A stretch of 64,000 bases of DNA from Burkholderiales bacterium (lineage in GTDB: Bacteria; Pseudomonadota; Gammaproteobacteria; Burkholderiales; Burkholderiaceae_C), in assembly GCA_016213205.1 (NCBI GenBank), contig JACRAZ010000025.1, forward strand, positions 1 through 64,000. Direction: 5' to 3'. The position numbers and the translations under genes are program-made. Positions within the stretch are counted from its first letter, which is position 1. Each line of letters begins with the position of its first letter. Shown piece after piece: positions 51,523 through 59,916 of the stretch. The notes beneath the pieces are model-generated. The model searched no databases. It saw only the letters and a program-made list of their open reading frames with translations, and was not told the DNA's origin.

Positions 51523-51619
51523 CCCGCGCAGCCCGCGTCCGTCGCCACGGCCGGGTTCTTGCTACCCCACCAGAAGAAGCACCGCCGCACGCCTTGCCGG
51601 CGCGCTTGGAGACCCGCCA

Positions 51620-52543
51620 ATGGACACTTTTTTGCAGCAGATCATCAACGGTCTGGTGCTGGGCAGCATGTACGCGCTCGTGGCACTGGGCTACACGATG
51701 GTCTACGGGATCATCAACCTGATCAACTTCGCGCATGGCGAGGTGCTGATGGTGGGCGCGCTGACGAGCTGGACCGTCGTCACCACGCTGCAGGCCATTG
51801 GCCTGCCGGGCTGGCTGCTGCTGCTGTTGTCGCTGGTGGCGGCGGTCGTGGTCTGCGCGATCCTGAACTTCGCGATCGAGAAGGTGGCCTACCGGCCACT
51901 GCGCAACGCGCCGCGCCTGGCGCCGCTGATCACGGCCATGGGCATGAGCCTGCTGCTGCAGACGCTGGCGATGATGATCTGGAAGCCCAGCACCAAGGCC
52001 TATCCGATCCTGCTGCCCTCCGAGCCGTTCTTCATCGGCGGCGCGGTGATCAATACGACGCAGATCCTGATCCTGGTGATCACCATGGTCACGCTCGGCG
52101 GCCTGATGTACCTGGTCAACCGCACCAAGCTCGGCCGTGCGATGCGCGCCACGGCCGAGAACCCGCGCGTGGCCGCGCTGATGGGCGTGCGGCCGGACAT
52201 GGTGATCTCGGCCACCTTCGTGATCGGCGCCGCGCTGGCCGCGCTGGCCGGCGTGATGTACGCGGCCAACTACGGCTCGGTGCAGCACACCATGGGCTTC
52301 CTGCCCGGGCTGAAGGCCTTCACCGCGGCGGTGTTCGGCGGCATCGGCAACCTGGCTGGCGCGGTGTTGGGCGGCGTGCTGCTGGGCCTGATCGAATCAC
52401 TGGGCGCGGGCTACATCGGCACGCTCACCGGCGGCGTGCTGGGCAGCCAGTACCAGGACATCTTCGCCTTCATCGTGCTGATCCTCGTGCTCACCGTGCG
52501 GCCGCAGGGCCTGCTGGGCGAACGCGTGGCCGATCGCGCCTGA
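51620..52543 (+). CDS. livH: branched-chain amino acid ABC transporter permease (LivH)
   Basis: A 307-residue inner-membrane permease with about eight helices, beginning FLQQIINGLVLGSMYALVALGYTMVYG. The conserved RTKLGRAMRATAENPRVAALMG coupling loop and AAVFGGIGNLAGAVLGG match LivH. It imports branched-chain or related amino acids together with LivM, LivG and LivF. A GGAG ribosome site precedes the ATG. The gene encoding the substrate-binding protein is not in the window. Confidence 0.93.
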   Translation: MDTFLQQIINGLVLGSMYALVALGYTMVYGIINLINFAHGEVLMVGALTSWTVVTTLQAIGLPGWLLLLLSLVAAVVVCAILNFAIEKVAYRPLRNAPRLAPLITAMGMSLLLQTLAMMIWKPSTKAYPILLPSEPFFIGGAVINTTQILILVITMVTLGGLMYLVNRTKLGRAMRATAENPRVAALMGVRPDMVISATFVIGAALAALAGVMYAANYGSVQHTMGFLPGLKAFTAAVFGGIGNLAGAVLGGVLLGLIESLGAGYIGTLTGGVLGSQYQDIFAFIVLILVLTVRPQGLLGERVADRA

Positions 52544-52562
52544 ACCCCGGGAACCCGACATC

Positions 52563-53651
52563 ATGAAGAACAAGCTGGTCGTCTTCCTGCTCGCTGCGGT
52601 GGCGCTGCTGGTGCTGCCGCTGGTGGCCCAGGCCGCGGGCAATTTCTGGGTGCGCATGATCGACTTCGCGCTGCTGTACGTGCTGCTGGCGCTGGGCCTG
52701 AACATCGTGGTGGGCTATGCGGGCCTGCTGGACCTGGGCTACGTGGCCTTCTATGCCGTGGGCGCCTACATGTTCGGGCTGCTGGCCTCGCCGCACCTGG
52801 CCGATACCTTCGCCGTCGTCAGAACCAATTTTCCGGGCGGCATGCACATGCCGATCCTGGTGGTCATCCCGCTCGGGGCGGCGCTGGCCGGCCTGGCAGG
52901 CGTCCTGCTCGGGGCGCCAACACTCAAATTACGCGGCGACTACCTGGCCATCGTCACGCTGGGATTCGGCGAGATCATCCGCGTGTTCATGAACAACCTC
53001 GACCGGCCGGTGAACATCACCAACGGCCCGAAGGGCATCCAGCAGATCGACAGCGTCAAGTTCCTCGGCATGGACTTCGGCCGCCCGGGCGAACTGTTCG
53101 GCTTCGAATTCTCCTCGGTCACCAAGTACTACTACCTGTTCCTGCTGCTGGTGGTCATCAGCGTGGTCATCTGCTACCGGCTGGAGCAATCGCGCATCGG
53201 CCGTGCGTGGATGGCCATCCGCGAGGACGAGATCGCCGCCAAGGCCATGGGCATCAACACCCGCAACCTGAAGCTGCTGGCCTTCGGCATGGGGGCCACC
53301 TTCGGCGGCGTCTCCGGGGTGATGTTCGCCACCTTCCAGGGCTTCGTGTCGCCCGAGTCGTTCTCGCTGCAGGAATCGGTGATGATCGTCGCGATGGTGG
53401 TGCTGGGTGGCATCGGGCACATTCCGGGCGTGATCGTCGGTGCGGTGCTGCTGGCGGTGTTGCCGGAGGCGCTGCGCTGGGTGGCTGGCGAGCTCGACCT
53501 CCAGCGCCTCACCGACGGCCGGCTCGACGCCGCCATCCTGCGCCAGCTGCTGATCGCGCTGGCCATGATCGCGATCATGCTGGCGCGGCCGCGCGGCCTG
53601 TGGCCCTCGCCCGAGCACGGCAAGGCCGCCGCCGCGCCCACGCGCCAATGA
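52563..53651 (+). CDS. livM: branched-chain amino acid ABC transporter permease (LivM)
   Basis: A 362-residue inner-membrane permease with about ten helices, containing GLNIVVGYAGLLDLGYVAFYAVGAY and the coupling loop RIGRAWMAIREDEIAAKAMGI. The last part is LRQLLIALAMIAIMLARPRGL. It pairs with LivH to form the channel. It starts 19 bases after livH and ends 10 bases before livG, so it is cotranscribed. Confidence 0.93.
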   Translation: MKNKLVVFLLAAVALLVLPLVAQAAGNFWVRMIDFALLYVLLALGLNIVVGYAGLLDLGYVAFYAVGAYMFGLLASPHLADTFAVVRTNFPGGMHMPILVVIPLGAALAGLAGVLLGAPTLKLRGDYLAIVTLGFGEIIRVFMNNLDRPVNITNGPKGIQQIDSVKFLGMDFGRPGELFGFEFSSVTKYYYLFLLLVVISVVICYRLEQSRIGRAWMAIREDEIAAKAMGINTRNLKLLAFGMGATFGGVSGVMFATFQGFVSPESFSLQESVMIVAMVVLGGIGHIPGVIVGAVLLAVLPEALRWVAGELDLQRLTDGRLDAAILRQLLIALAMIAIMLARPRGLWPSPEHGKAAAAPTRQ

Positions 53652-53661
53652 CGGGGGCCCC

Positions 53662-54438
53662 ATGAGCAACATCGTCCTCAAGGTTGGCAATGTGTCCAAG
53701 CGCTTCGGCGGGCTGCAGGCGCTGTCGGACGTGGGCATCACGATCACCGCGGGCCAGGTCTATGGCCTGATCGGCCCCAACGGCGCCGGCAAGACCACCT
53801 TCTTCAACGTCATCACCGGCCTGTACTCGCCCGATTCCGGCAGCTTCGAGCTCGGCGGCCAGCCCTACAAGCCCAGCGCGGTGCACGAGGTGGCCAAGGC
53901 CGGCATCGCGCGCACCTTCCAGAACATCCGGCTCTTCGCCGAGATGACGGCGCTCGAGAACGTGATGGTCGGCCGCCACGTGCGCAGCGGCTCGGGGCTG
54001 TTCGGCGCGGTGTTCCGCACCCCGTCCTTCAAGGCCGAGGAGGCCGCGATCGCGCGCCGCGCGCAGGAACTGCTGGACTACGTGGGCATCGGCCGCTATG
54101 CGGAGTACAAAGCCCGCACACTGAGTTACGGCGACCAGCGGCGCCTGGAGATCGCCCGCGCGCTGGCCACCGACCCCAAGCTGATCGCGCTGGACGAGCC
54201 CGCGGCCGGCATGAACGCCACCGAGAAGGTGGTGCTGCGCGAACTGATCGACCGCATCCGCAACGACGGCCGCACCATCCTGCTGATCGAGCACGACGTG
54301 AAGCTGGTGATGGGCCTGTGCGACCGCGTCACCGTGCTCGACTACGGCAAGCAGATCGCTGAGGGCACGCCCGCGGACGTGCAGCGCAACGAGAAGGTGA
54401 TCGAGGCCTACCTCGGCGCCGGCCACAAGGCACACTGA
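53662..54438 (+). CDS. livG: branched-chain amino acid ABC transporter ATPase (LivG)
   Basis: A 258-residue ATPase with Walker A GPNGAGKTTFFN near residue 40, an unusual signature region LSYGDQRRLEIARAL in place of canonical LSGGQ, and Walker B IALDEPAAGMN. LSYGxQR is characteristic of LivG. It drives transport with LivF. It is followed by livF after two bases. Confidence 0.94.
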   Translation: MSNIVLKVGNVSKRFGGLQALSDVGITITAGQVYGLIGPNGAGKTTFFNVITGLYSPDSGSFELGGQPYKPSAVHEVAKAGIARTFQNIRLFAEMTALENVMVGRHVRSGSGLFGAVFRTPSFKAEEAAIARRAQELLDYVGIGRYAEYKARTLSYGDQRRLEIARALATDPKLIALDEPAAGMNATEKVVLRELIDRIRNDGRTILLIEHDVKLVMGLCDRVTVLDYGKQIAEGTPADVQRNEKVIEAYLGAGHKAH

Positions 54439-54440
54439 CC

Positions 54441-55154
54441 ATGAGCGAGATACTTCTCAAAATAAGCGGCCTTCGGGTGGCTTACGGCGGCATCCAGGCG
54501 GTCAAGGGTGTCAGCTTCGAGGTGTGCAGGGGCGAGCTCGTCAGCCTGATCGGTGCCAACGGCGCCGGCAAGACCACCACGCTCAAGGCCATCACCGGCA
54601 CCCAGCCGGTGGCGGCGGGCAGCATCGAGTTCATGGGGCGCGCCATCGCGGGCCAGGGCGCCTGGGACCTGGTGAAGCAAGGGCTGGTGATGGTGCCCGA
54701 GGGGCGCGGCACCTTCACCCGCATGACCATCCTCGAGAACCTGCAGATGGGCGCCTACGTGCGCGAGGACGACGAGATCGATGCCGACATCGACAAGGTC
54801 TTCGCCATCTTCCCGCGCCTGAAGGAACGGGCCACGCAGCTGGCCGGCACCATGTCCGGCGGCGAACAGCAGATGCTGGCGATGGGCCGCGCGCTGATGG
54901 CGCGGCCCAAGGTGCTGCTGATGGACGAACCCTCGATGGGCTTGTCGCCGATCATGGTGGACAAGATCTTCGAAGTGGTGGCCGACATCCACGGCCGCGG
55001 CACCACGGTGCTGCTGGTCGAGCAGAACGCCAGCCGCGCCCTGCAGCTGGCCAACCGCGGCTACGTGATGGAGTCCGGCGAGATCACGATGAGCGGCGAC
55101 GCCAAGGTCCTGCTCGACGACCCGAAGGTGCGCGCGGCCTACCTGGGCGAGTGA
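54441..55154 (+). CDS. livF: branched-chain amino acid ABC transporter ATPase (LivF)
   Basis: A 237-residue ATPase: Walker A GANGAGKTTTLK near residue 38, signature MSGGEQQMLAMGRALM, Walker B LLMDEPSMGLSPIMV. It pairs with LivG. Its 3' end overlaps the convergent aminotransferase gene by 16 bases. Last gene of the liv operon here. Confidence 0.94.
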   Translation: MSEILLKISGLRVAYGGIQAVKGVSFEVCRGELVSLIGANGAGKTTTLKAITGTQPVAAGSIEFMGRAIAGQGAWDLVKQGLVMVPEGRGTFTRMTILENLQMGAYVREDDEIDADIDKVFAIFPRLKERATQLAGTMSGGEQQMLAMGRALMARPKVLLMDEPSMGLSPIMVDKIFEVVADIHGRGTTVLLVEQNASRALQLANRGYVMESGEITMSGDAKVLLDDPKVRAAYLGE

Positions 55155-56359
55155 GTCGCGCCGCGCAGGCCGGCGTCCAGCAGGGCCAGCGCGAGTTCGA
55201 CCTCCGCTTCCGAGATGTTCAGCGCCGGCATCCAGCGCAGGCGCTGAGGCCGCACCGGGTTCACCAGCAGGCCGGGCGCATCGCCGCTGGCGCGTTCGCG
55301 CAGCGCATCCACGAGCGCCTGCGCCATCGGCCTGTCCAGCGCGAGCGACAGCAGCAGGCCCCGGCCGCCCACCGCGCCTTGCCCATGGCGTCGCGAGGCC
55401 TCCACCAGGCCGGCGCGCAACTGCCGGCCCCGGGCGGCCACGTTCTCGATGAAGCCCGGCGCCAGCACGGCCTGCAGCACGGCCAGCGCCGCTGCGCACA
55501 CCAACGCATTGCCGTTGTAGGTGCCGCCCTGGTCGCCGGGCTCGAAGCAGCTGGCCGCCTCGGTGGCCAGCAGCGCACCGATCGGCACGCCACCGCCCAG
55601 GCCCTTGCCCAAGGTCATGATGTCCGGCTTCAGGCCGAACTGGGTGTGGGCGAACAGGCTGCCGCAGCGGGCGATGCCGGTCTGCACCTCGTCGACGATC
55701 AGCAGCAGGCCATGCCTATCGCACAAAAGACGCAGCCCCTGCAGGAAGCCAGGGTCGGCCTCGATGACACCGGCCTCGCCTTGCACCAGCTCCAGCATCA
55801 CCGCCACCGTGTCGCGGCCGATGGCCGCCTGCACCGCGGCCAGGTCGTTGTAGGGCACCTTCACGAAGCCCGGCACGGCGGGCTGGAAGATGCTGTCGAA
55901 GCCGGGCTTGCCGCTGGCCGCCATGGTGGCCAGCGTGCGGCCATGGAAGCTGTCGCCAAAGGTGATGATGCTGCTGGCGCCGCCGCGGTGCAGGGCGCCG
56001 AACTTGCGCGCCAGCTTGATGGCGCCTTCGTTGGCCTCGGCGCCGCTGTTGGTGAAAAACACGCGCGCCAGGCCGCTCAACTGCTTCAGCTGGTGGGCCA
56101 GCGCGACGGCCTGGTCGTTGTAGAGCCCGGGGCCGGCGTGCAGCAACTGGCCGGCCTGCCGTGCCAGGGCCTGCGCCACCGGTGCCGGTGCATGGCCCAG
56201 GGTGTTGACGGCCCAGCCCTGCACCAGGTCGAGGTAGCGGCGGCCGGTGGAATCCCACAGCCAGCTGCCCTGGCCGCGCACGAAGACGGCCTCGGGCCGG
56301 TGGGTCACGCGCATCAGCGCATCGGTGGGGTAGTGTTCGAAAGCAAGGGTGCCGGACAT
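55139..56359 (-). CDS. class III PLP aminotransferase (acetylornithine/succinylornithine aminotransferase-like)
   Basis: A 406-residue fold-type I aminotransferase. FFTNSGAEANEGAIKLAR binds cofactor phosphate, LLIVDEVQTGIARCG contains the cofactor Asp, and the Schiff-base lysine is in DIMTLGKGLGGGVPIGA. It resembles acetylornithine aminotransferase (ArgD), though gamma-aminobutyrate or other omega-aminotransferase specificity cannot be excluded, so no symbol is given. The ATG at 56359 fits the family length. It has a long leader with a hairpin at 56440-56465. Confidence 0.88.
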   Translation of the reverse strand: MSGTLAFEHYPTDALMRVTHRPEAVFVRGQGSWLWDSTGRRYLDLVQGWAVNTLGHAPAPVAQALARQAGQLLHAGPGLYNDQAVALAHQLKQLSGLARVFFTNSGAEANEGAIKLARKFGALHRGGASSIITFGDSFHGRTLATMAASGKPGFDSIFQPAVPGFVKVPYNDLAAVQAAIGRDTVAVMLELVQGEAGVIEADPGFLQGLRLLCDRHGLLLIVDEVQTGIARCGSLFAHTQFGLKPDIMTLGKGLGGGVPIGALLATEAASCFEPGDQGGTYNGNALVCAAALAVLQAVLAPGFIENVAARGRQLRAGLVEASRRHGQGAVGGRGLLLSLALDRPMAQALVDALRERASGDAPGLLVNPVRPQRLRWMPALNISEAEVELALALLDAGLRGATHSPR

Positions 56360-56439
56360 GGGTTTCCTCTGGTGGAACAGGTGGGGTGAATCACCCGCCG
56401 CGGGCACTTGCATCGACAAAAAGGGACGCCACAAGCAAG

Positions 56440-56465
56440 AAGGCCACGACGGGTGTCGTGGCCTT
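56440..56465 (-). other. 11-bp stem-loop in the leader of the aminotransferase gene
   Basis: AAGGCCACGAC (56440-56450) pairs perfectly with GTCGTGGCCTT (56455-56465) around a 4-base loop. It lies about 80 bases upstream of the ATG at 56359 on the minus strand. On that strand it is followed by CTTGCTTGTGGCG then CCCTTTTTG, so the U-run is too far for a classical terminator. It may be part of an attenuator or stability element. Confidence 0.45.
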
Positions 56466-56607
56466 GATCGCCCTGCTGGAGGGCCTGACGCGCAACGATC
56501 CCGCTCAACGATGTCGTCGAGTACGGCGTCGCAGGGCGACGGTGTGCGTGGAGGCCTGGGTCAGGGCGTGCATGGCGGCGTCAGACTAATGGCAATCGCG
56601 CGCATCG

Positions 56608-57603
56608 TCAATCGACTTTCGCGCCCGAGGCCTTCACCACCGGTTCGTACTTGGCCAGCTCGGCGCGCACGAAGGCACTGAACTGTTCGGGCGTGGTGGG
56701 CGCGGGTTCGGCCATCAGCGTGGCCATGCGGGCCCGCAGCTCGGCGCTGGCCAGCGCCTCGACGAAGGCCTTGTTCAACCGCGCCAGCACCTCGGGCGGC
56801 AGCTTGGCCGGACCGAACAGGCCGAACCAGGTGCTCACGTCGAAATGCGCCAGGCCATCGGCCTTGCCGCTGTCGGCCATCGTCGGCACATCGGGCATGG
56901 CGCTGGCGCGTTGCGCGGTGGTGACCGCCAGCGCCCGCAGCTTGCCAGCCTTGATGTTGGCCGAGGCCGAGGCCAGGTTGTCGAAGGTGAGGTCCACCTG
57001 GCCCGACAGCAGCGCCAGCTGCGCCGGGTTGCCCCCGGCGTAGGGGATGTGCACCATGAACACGCCGGCCTGGGCCTTGAACATCTCGCCCGCCAGGTGC
57101 CCCGCGCTGCCGTTGCCGCCCGAGCCATAGTTCAGCTTGCCGGGGTTCTGGCGCGCATGCACCACCAGGTCGTGCACCGAGCGCAGGCCCAGGCGCTGAG
57201 CGGTGTCGTTGTTCATCACCAGCACGTTGGGCACCTGGGCCACCAGCGTGATCGGGGTGAAGTCGCGCACCGGGTCGTAGGGCATCTTCGTGAACAGCCA
57301 CGGGTTGATCGCATGCGTGGCGACCGCGCCCATCACGATGGTCAGGCCATCCGGCGGCGCCTTGGCCACCAGGTCGGCACCCAGGTTGCCACCGGCGCCG
57401 GGCTTGTTCTCGACGACCACGGTGCCGAGTGAATCCTTCACCGCGGCGGCCAGCGCGCGTGCCACGATGTCCAGCGGCCCGCCGGGCGGGTAGGGCACGA
57501 CCAGGCGGATGGGCCGGTTGCCGGTTTGCGCCAGGGCAGGCGCGGTGGAACACAGGCCCGCCAGGGTGGCGGCCAGCATCAGCAGGATGGATCGGCGGCT
57601 CAT
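56608..57603 (-). CDS. tripartite tricarboxylate transporter substrate-binding protein (Bug/TctC family)
   Basis: A 331-residue periplasmic binding protein with a signal peptide (ILLMLAATLAGLCSTAPALAQ). IRLVVPYPPGGPLDIVAR is the Bug family opening. VENKPGAGGNLGADLVAKAPPDG is the ligand loop, and LVAQVPNVLV and GSGGNGSAGHLAGE follow. It binds a carboxylate or related solute for a TctAB or other transporter, but none is adjacent, as with many orphan Bug genes in Burkholderiales. The ATG at 57603 is preferred over 57615 because the basic n-region MSRRS directly precedes the hydrophobic core. Confidence 0.9.
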   Translation of the reverse strand: MSRRSILLMLAATLAGLCSTAPALAQTGNRPIRLVVPYPPGGPLDIVARALAAAVKDSLGTVVVENKPGAGGNLGADLVAKAPPDGLTIVMGAVATHAINPWLFTKMPYDPVRDFTPITLVAQVPNVLVMNNDTAQRLGLRSVHDLVVHARQNPGKLNYGSGGNGSAGHLAGEMFKAQAGVFMVHIPYAGGNPAQLALLSGQVDLTFDNLASASANIKAGKLRALAVTTAQRASAMPDVPTMADSGKADGLAHFDVSTWFGLFGPAKLPPEVLARLNKAFVEALASAELRARMATLMAEPAPTTPEQFSAFVRAELAKYEPVVKASGAKVD

Positions 57604-57697
57604 GCGCGTGAGCATAGTCGACGCCGAGGGGCCGGGCTGTCATGATGCGGTTCGGGCGCCCCGCGCCCCGGGGCGCGCTGGCGCGAGGAGAACGACA

Positions 57698-57856
57698 ATG
57701 ACTGTGTGCCCGATTGCCGTGGTGGCCGGCTGTGCCAAGTGCCCGGCGTTCAAGATCTGCCCGCTCAAGACCGTGCTGGGTGACCAGAAGGCGGCGGCAC
57801 CCGCGGCCAAGCCCGAGGCGCCGGCCGCGAAGAAGGCGCCGGCCCGCAAGAAGTAG
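57698..57856 (+). CDS. small Cys-motif protein with Ala/Lys-rich tail, 52 residues
   Basis: The protein begins MTVCPIAVVAGCAKCPAFK and continues to C21, giving a C-x7-C-x2-C-x5-C pattern. It ends with an Ala/Pro/Lys-rich tail (PAAKPEAPAAKKAPARKK). GAGGAG lies at 57685-57690, eight bases before the ATG. The Cys cluster suggests a metal site or redox centre, and the basic tail resembles histone-H1-like bacterial nucleic-acid-binding tails. I recall similar tiny proteins in Betaproteobacteria but no function. It is divergent from the Bug gene. Confidence 0.65.
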   Translation: MTVCPIAVVAGCAKCPAFKICPLKTVLGDQKAAAPAAKPEAPAAKKAPARKK

Positions 57857-57873
57857 GGCGCCCGGCCAGGCGA

Positions 57874-58914
57874 TCAGGCCGGCCCGTGCTTGTCGGCCTC
57901 CGAGGTGAACGCGTCGGCGTAGAACTCGTCGGGCGGCAGCCCGCAGCGCTCGACGAAGTCGCGCTGTGCCGCGTCCACCATCACCGGGGCGCCGCAGGCA
58001 TACACCTGGTGCCCGGACAGATCGGGCAGGTCGGCCATGACCGCGGCATGGACGAAGCCGACGCGGCCCGCCCAGGCGTCCTCTGCGCGGGGTTCGGACA
58101 GCACCGGCACATAGCGCAGGTTCGGCATCTGCGCGGCGGCCTGTTCGGCCCAGCCGTGCAGGTACAGGTCAGCACGGCTGCGGCAGCCCCAGTACAGCGC
58201 GGTCGGCCGCGTGATGCCGGCGTCCTGCATGCGTTCGATCATGGCCTTGATCGGTGCGAAGCCGGTGCCCGAGGCCAGCAGCACGATGGGCTTGTCGCTG
58301 CCCTCGCGCAGGTAGAAGCTGCCGAAGGGGCCCTCTACGCGCAGGATGTCCTTCTCCTTCATCGCGCCGAACACGTGGTCGGTGAACAGCCCGCCGGGCA
58401 TGTGCCGCAGGTGCAACGTCACCGTGGGGGGCGTGCCCAGGCGGCCGGGTGAGGTGGCCATGGAGTAGCTGCGGCGCGCGCCGTCGCGCAGGATGAACTC
58501 GAGGTACTGCCCGGCATGGAACTGGAAGCTCTGGTTCGCCGGCAACTGCAGCCTGAGCAGCGCCACGTCGGGCGCCAGGCGCTCGATGGCCAGCACGCGG
58601 GTGGGCATCTTCAGGATCGGGTAGTCGCCCGCGCCCGGCACGCTGCGGGCCTGCACCACGCAATCGGTCTGCGGCGTGGCGCAGCAGGTCAGGATGAAGC
58701 CGGCTTCCTCCTCGGCCTGGCTCAGGGCCTTGCTCTGGTGCGCGCCGTGCAGCACGCGGCCTTCGAGCATCTGGCTCTTGCAGGAGCCGCAGGCGCCGTC
58801 GCGGCAGCCGTAGGGCAGGCCGATGCCCTGGCGGATGGCGGCGGCGAGGATCGGTTCGTCGCGGGCCACGTCGAACTGCCGCTCGGCGGGCTTCAGGGTC
58901 ACACGGAAGGTCAT
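57874..58914 (-). CDS. CDP-6-deoxy-delta-3,4-glucoseen reductase-like flavodoxin reductase with 2Fe-2S domain
   Basis: A 346-residue protein. The N-terminal plant-type 2Fe-2S ferredoxin has C37, C42, C45 and C77 (GCRDGACGSC then LTCCAT). An FAD domain (RRSYSMATSPG, GGLFTDHVF) and an NAD(P)H domain (LLASGTGFAPIKAMIE, YACGAPVMV) follow. The arrangement matches the glucoseen reductase AscD/E3 family and also phenol hydroxylase-type reductases. No nucleotide-sugar dehydrase lies nearby, so the electron acceptor is not evident. The ATG at 58914 begins the ferredoxin domain. Confidence 0.87.
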   Translation of the reverse strand: MTFRVTLKPAERQFDVARDEPILAAAIRQGIGLPYGCRDGACGSCKSQMLEGRVLHGAHQSKALSQAEEEAGFILTCCATPQTDCVVQARSVPGAGDYPILKMPTRVLAIERLAPDVALLRLQLPANQSFQFHAGQYLEFILRDGARRSYSMATSPGRLGTPPTVTLHLRHMPGGLFTDHVFGAMKEKDILRVEGPFGSFYLREGSDKPIVLLASGTGFAPIKAMIERMQDAGITRPTALYWGCRSRADLYLHGWAEQAAAQMPNLRYVPVLSEPRAEDAWAGRVGFVHAAVMADLPDLSGHQVYACGAPVMVDAAQRDFVERCGLPPDEFYADAFTSEADKHGPA

Positions 58915-58983
58915 GATGGGGCGCCACTAAACTCGCGTCACATTGTGCCCGCCGTGGCACGGCCCCCAGCGTCCGGCCCGCCC

Positions 58984-59901
58984 ATGCCCTTGCCCCCCCG
59001 TTCGATGCGACAACCGACCCTGCTGGTGGTGGGCTGCGGCGACGTGGGCCTGCGCGTGCTGCGCCTGCTGCGCGGCCGCTGGCGCCTGCTGGCCCTGACC
59101 ACCTCGGCCGACCGCCTGCCGGCGCTGCGCGCCGCCGGCGCGGTGCCGCTGCTGGGCAACCTCGACGAGCCGCACACGCTGGCCCGCCTGGCCGGCCTGG
59201 CCGATGCCGTGCTGCACCTGGCGCCGCCACCCGCCAGCGGTGGCGAGGACCCGCGCACCCGTGCGCTGCTGCAGGCCCTGGCGCGTTGCGGACGTGTGCG
59301 ACGCCTGGTGTACGGCAGCACCACCGGCGTGTACGGCGATGCGGCCGGCGCGCTGTTCGACGAAACCCGGGCCGTGCACCCGGCCACCGACCGCGCCCGC
59401 CGGCGCGTGGACGCCGAGGCCCGGGTGCGCCACTTCGGGCGGGCCTGCGGGGTGCGGGTGAGCGTGCTGCGCATCCCCGGCATCTATGCGGCGGATCGGC
59501 CGGGTGGCCACCCGCGTGAACGCCTGCTGCGCGGCACCCCGGTGCTGCGCCGGCAGGACGACGTGTACACCAACCACATCCATGCCGACGACCTGGCGCG
59601 GGCCTGCGTGGCCGCGCTGTACCGCGGCCTGCCCCAGCGTGTGGTGCACGCCAGCGACGACACGCTGCTGACCATGGCCGCCTATTTCGACCTGGCGGCC
59701 GACCTGTGTGGGCTGCCGCGGCCGCCGCGCATCTCGCGCGAGGAGGCGCAGGCGCGGCTGTCGCCGATGCAGTTGAGCTTCATGAGTGAATCACGCCGGC
59801 TGGTGAACCAGCGGCTCAAGCGCGAGCTGCGCCTGACGCTGCGCTACCCCACCGTCGAGCAGGGCCTGTCGCCGCAGGGCGGGCTGTTCGGCCCCGGCTG
59901 A
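58984..59901 (+). CDS. NAD-dependent epimerase/dehydratase (YeeZ-like extended SDR)
   Basis: A 305-residue atypical extended SDR. The cofactor motif VVGCGDVGLRVLRLL lies near the N-terminus, the usual active-site region YGSTTGVYGD is present and the segment LRIPGIYAADR follows. YTNHIHADDLARACVAALYRG is a conserved substrate-domain motif. The family resembles YeeZ and uncharacterised NAD-dependent epimerases. The ATG at 58984 is one option, and an ATG at 59005 would remove seven residues. It is divergent from the reductase gene at 58914. Confidence 0.85.
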   Translation: MPLPPRSMRQPTLLVVGCGDVGLRVLRLLRGRWRLLALTTSADRLPALRAAGAVPLLGNLDEPHTLARLAGLADAVLHLAPPPASGGEDPRTRALLQALARCGRVRRLVYGSTTGVYGDAAGALFDETRAVHPATDRARRRVDAEARVRHFGRACGVRVSVLRIPGIYAADRPGGHPRERLLRGTPVLRRQDDVYTNHIHADDLARACVAALYRGLPQRVVHASDDTLLTMAAYFDLAADLCGLPRPPRISREEAQARLSPMQLSFMSESRRLVNQRLKRELRLTLRYPTVEQGLSPQGGLFGPG

Positions 59902-59916
59902 ACCCACGGCCGCGGC

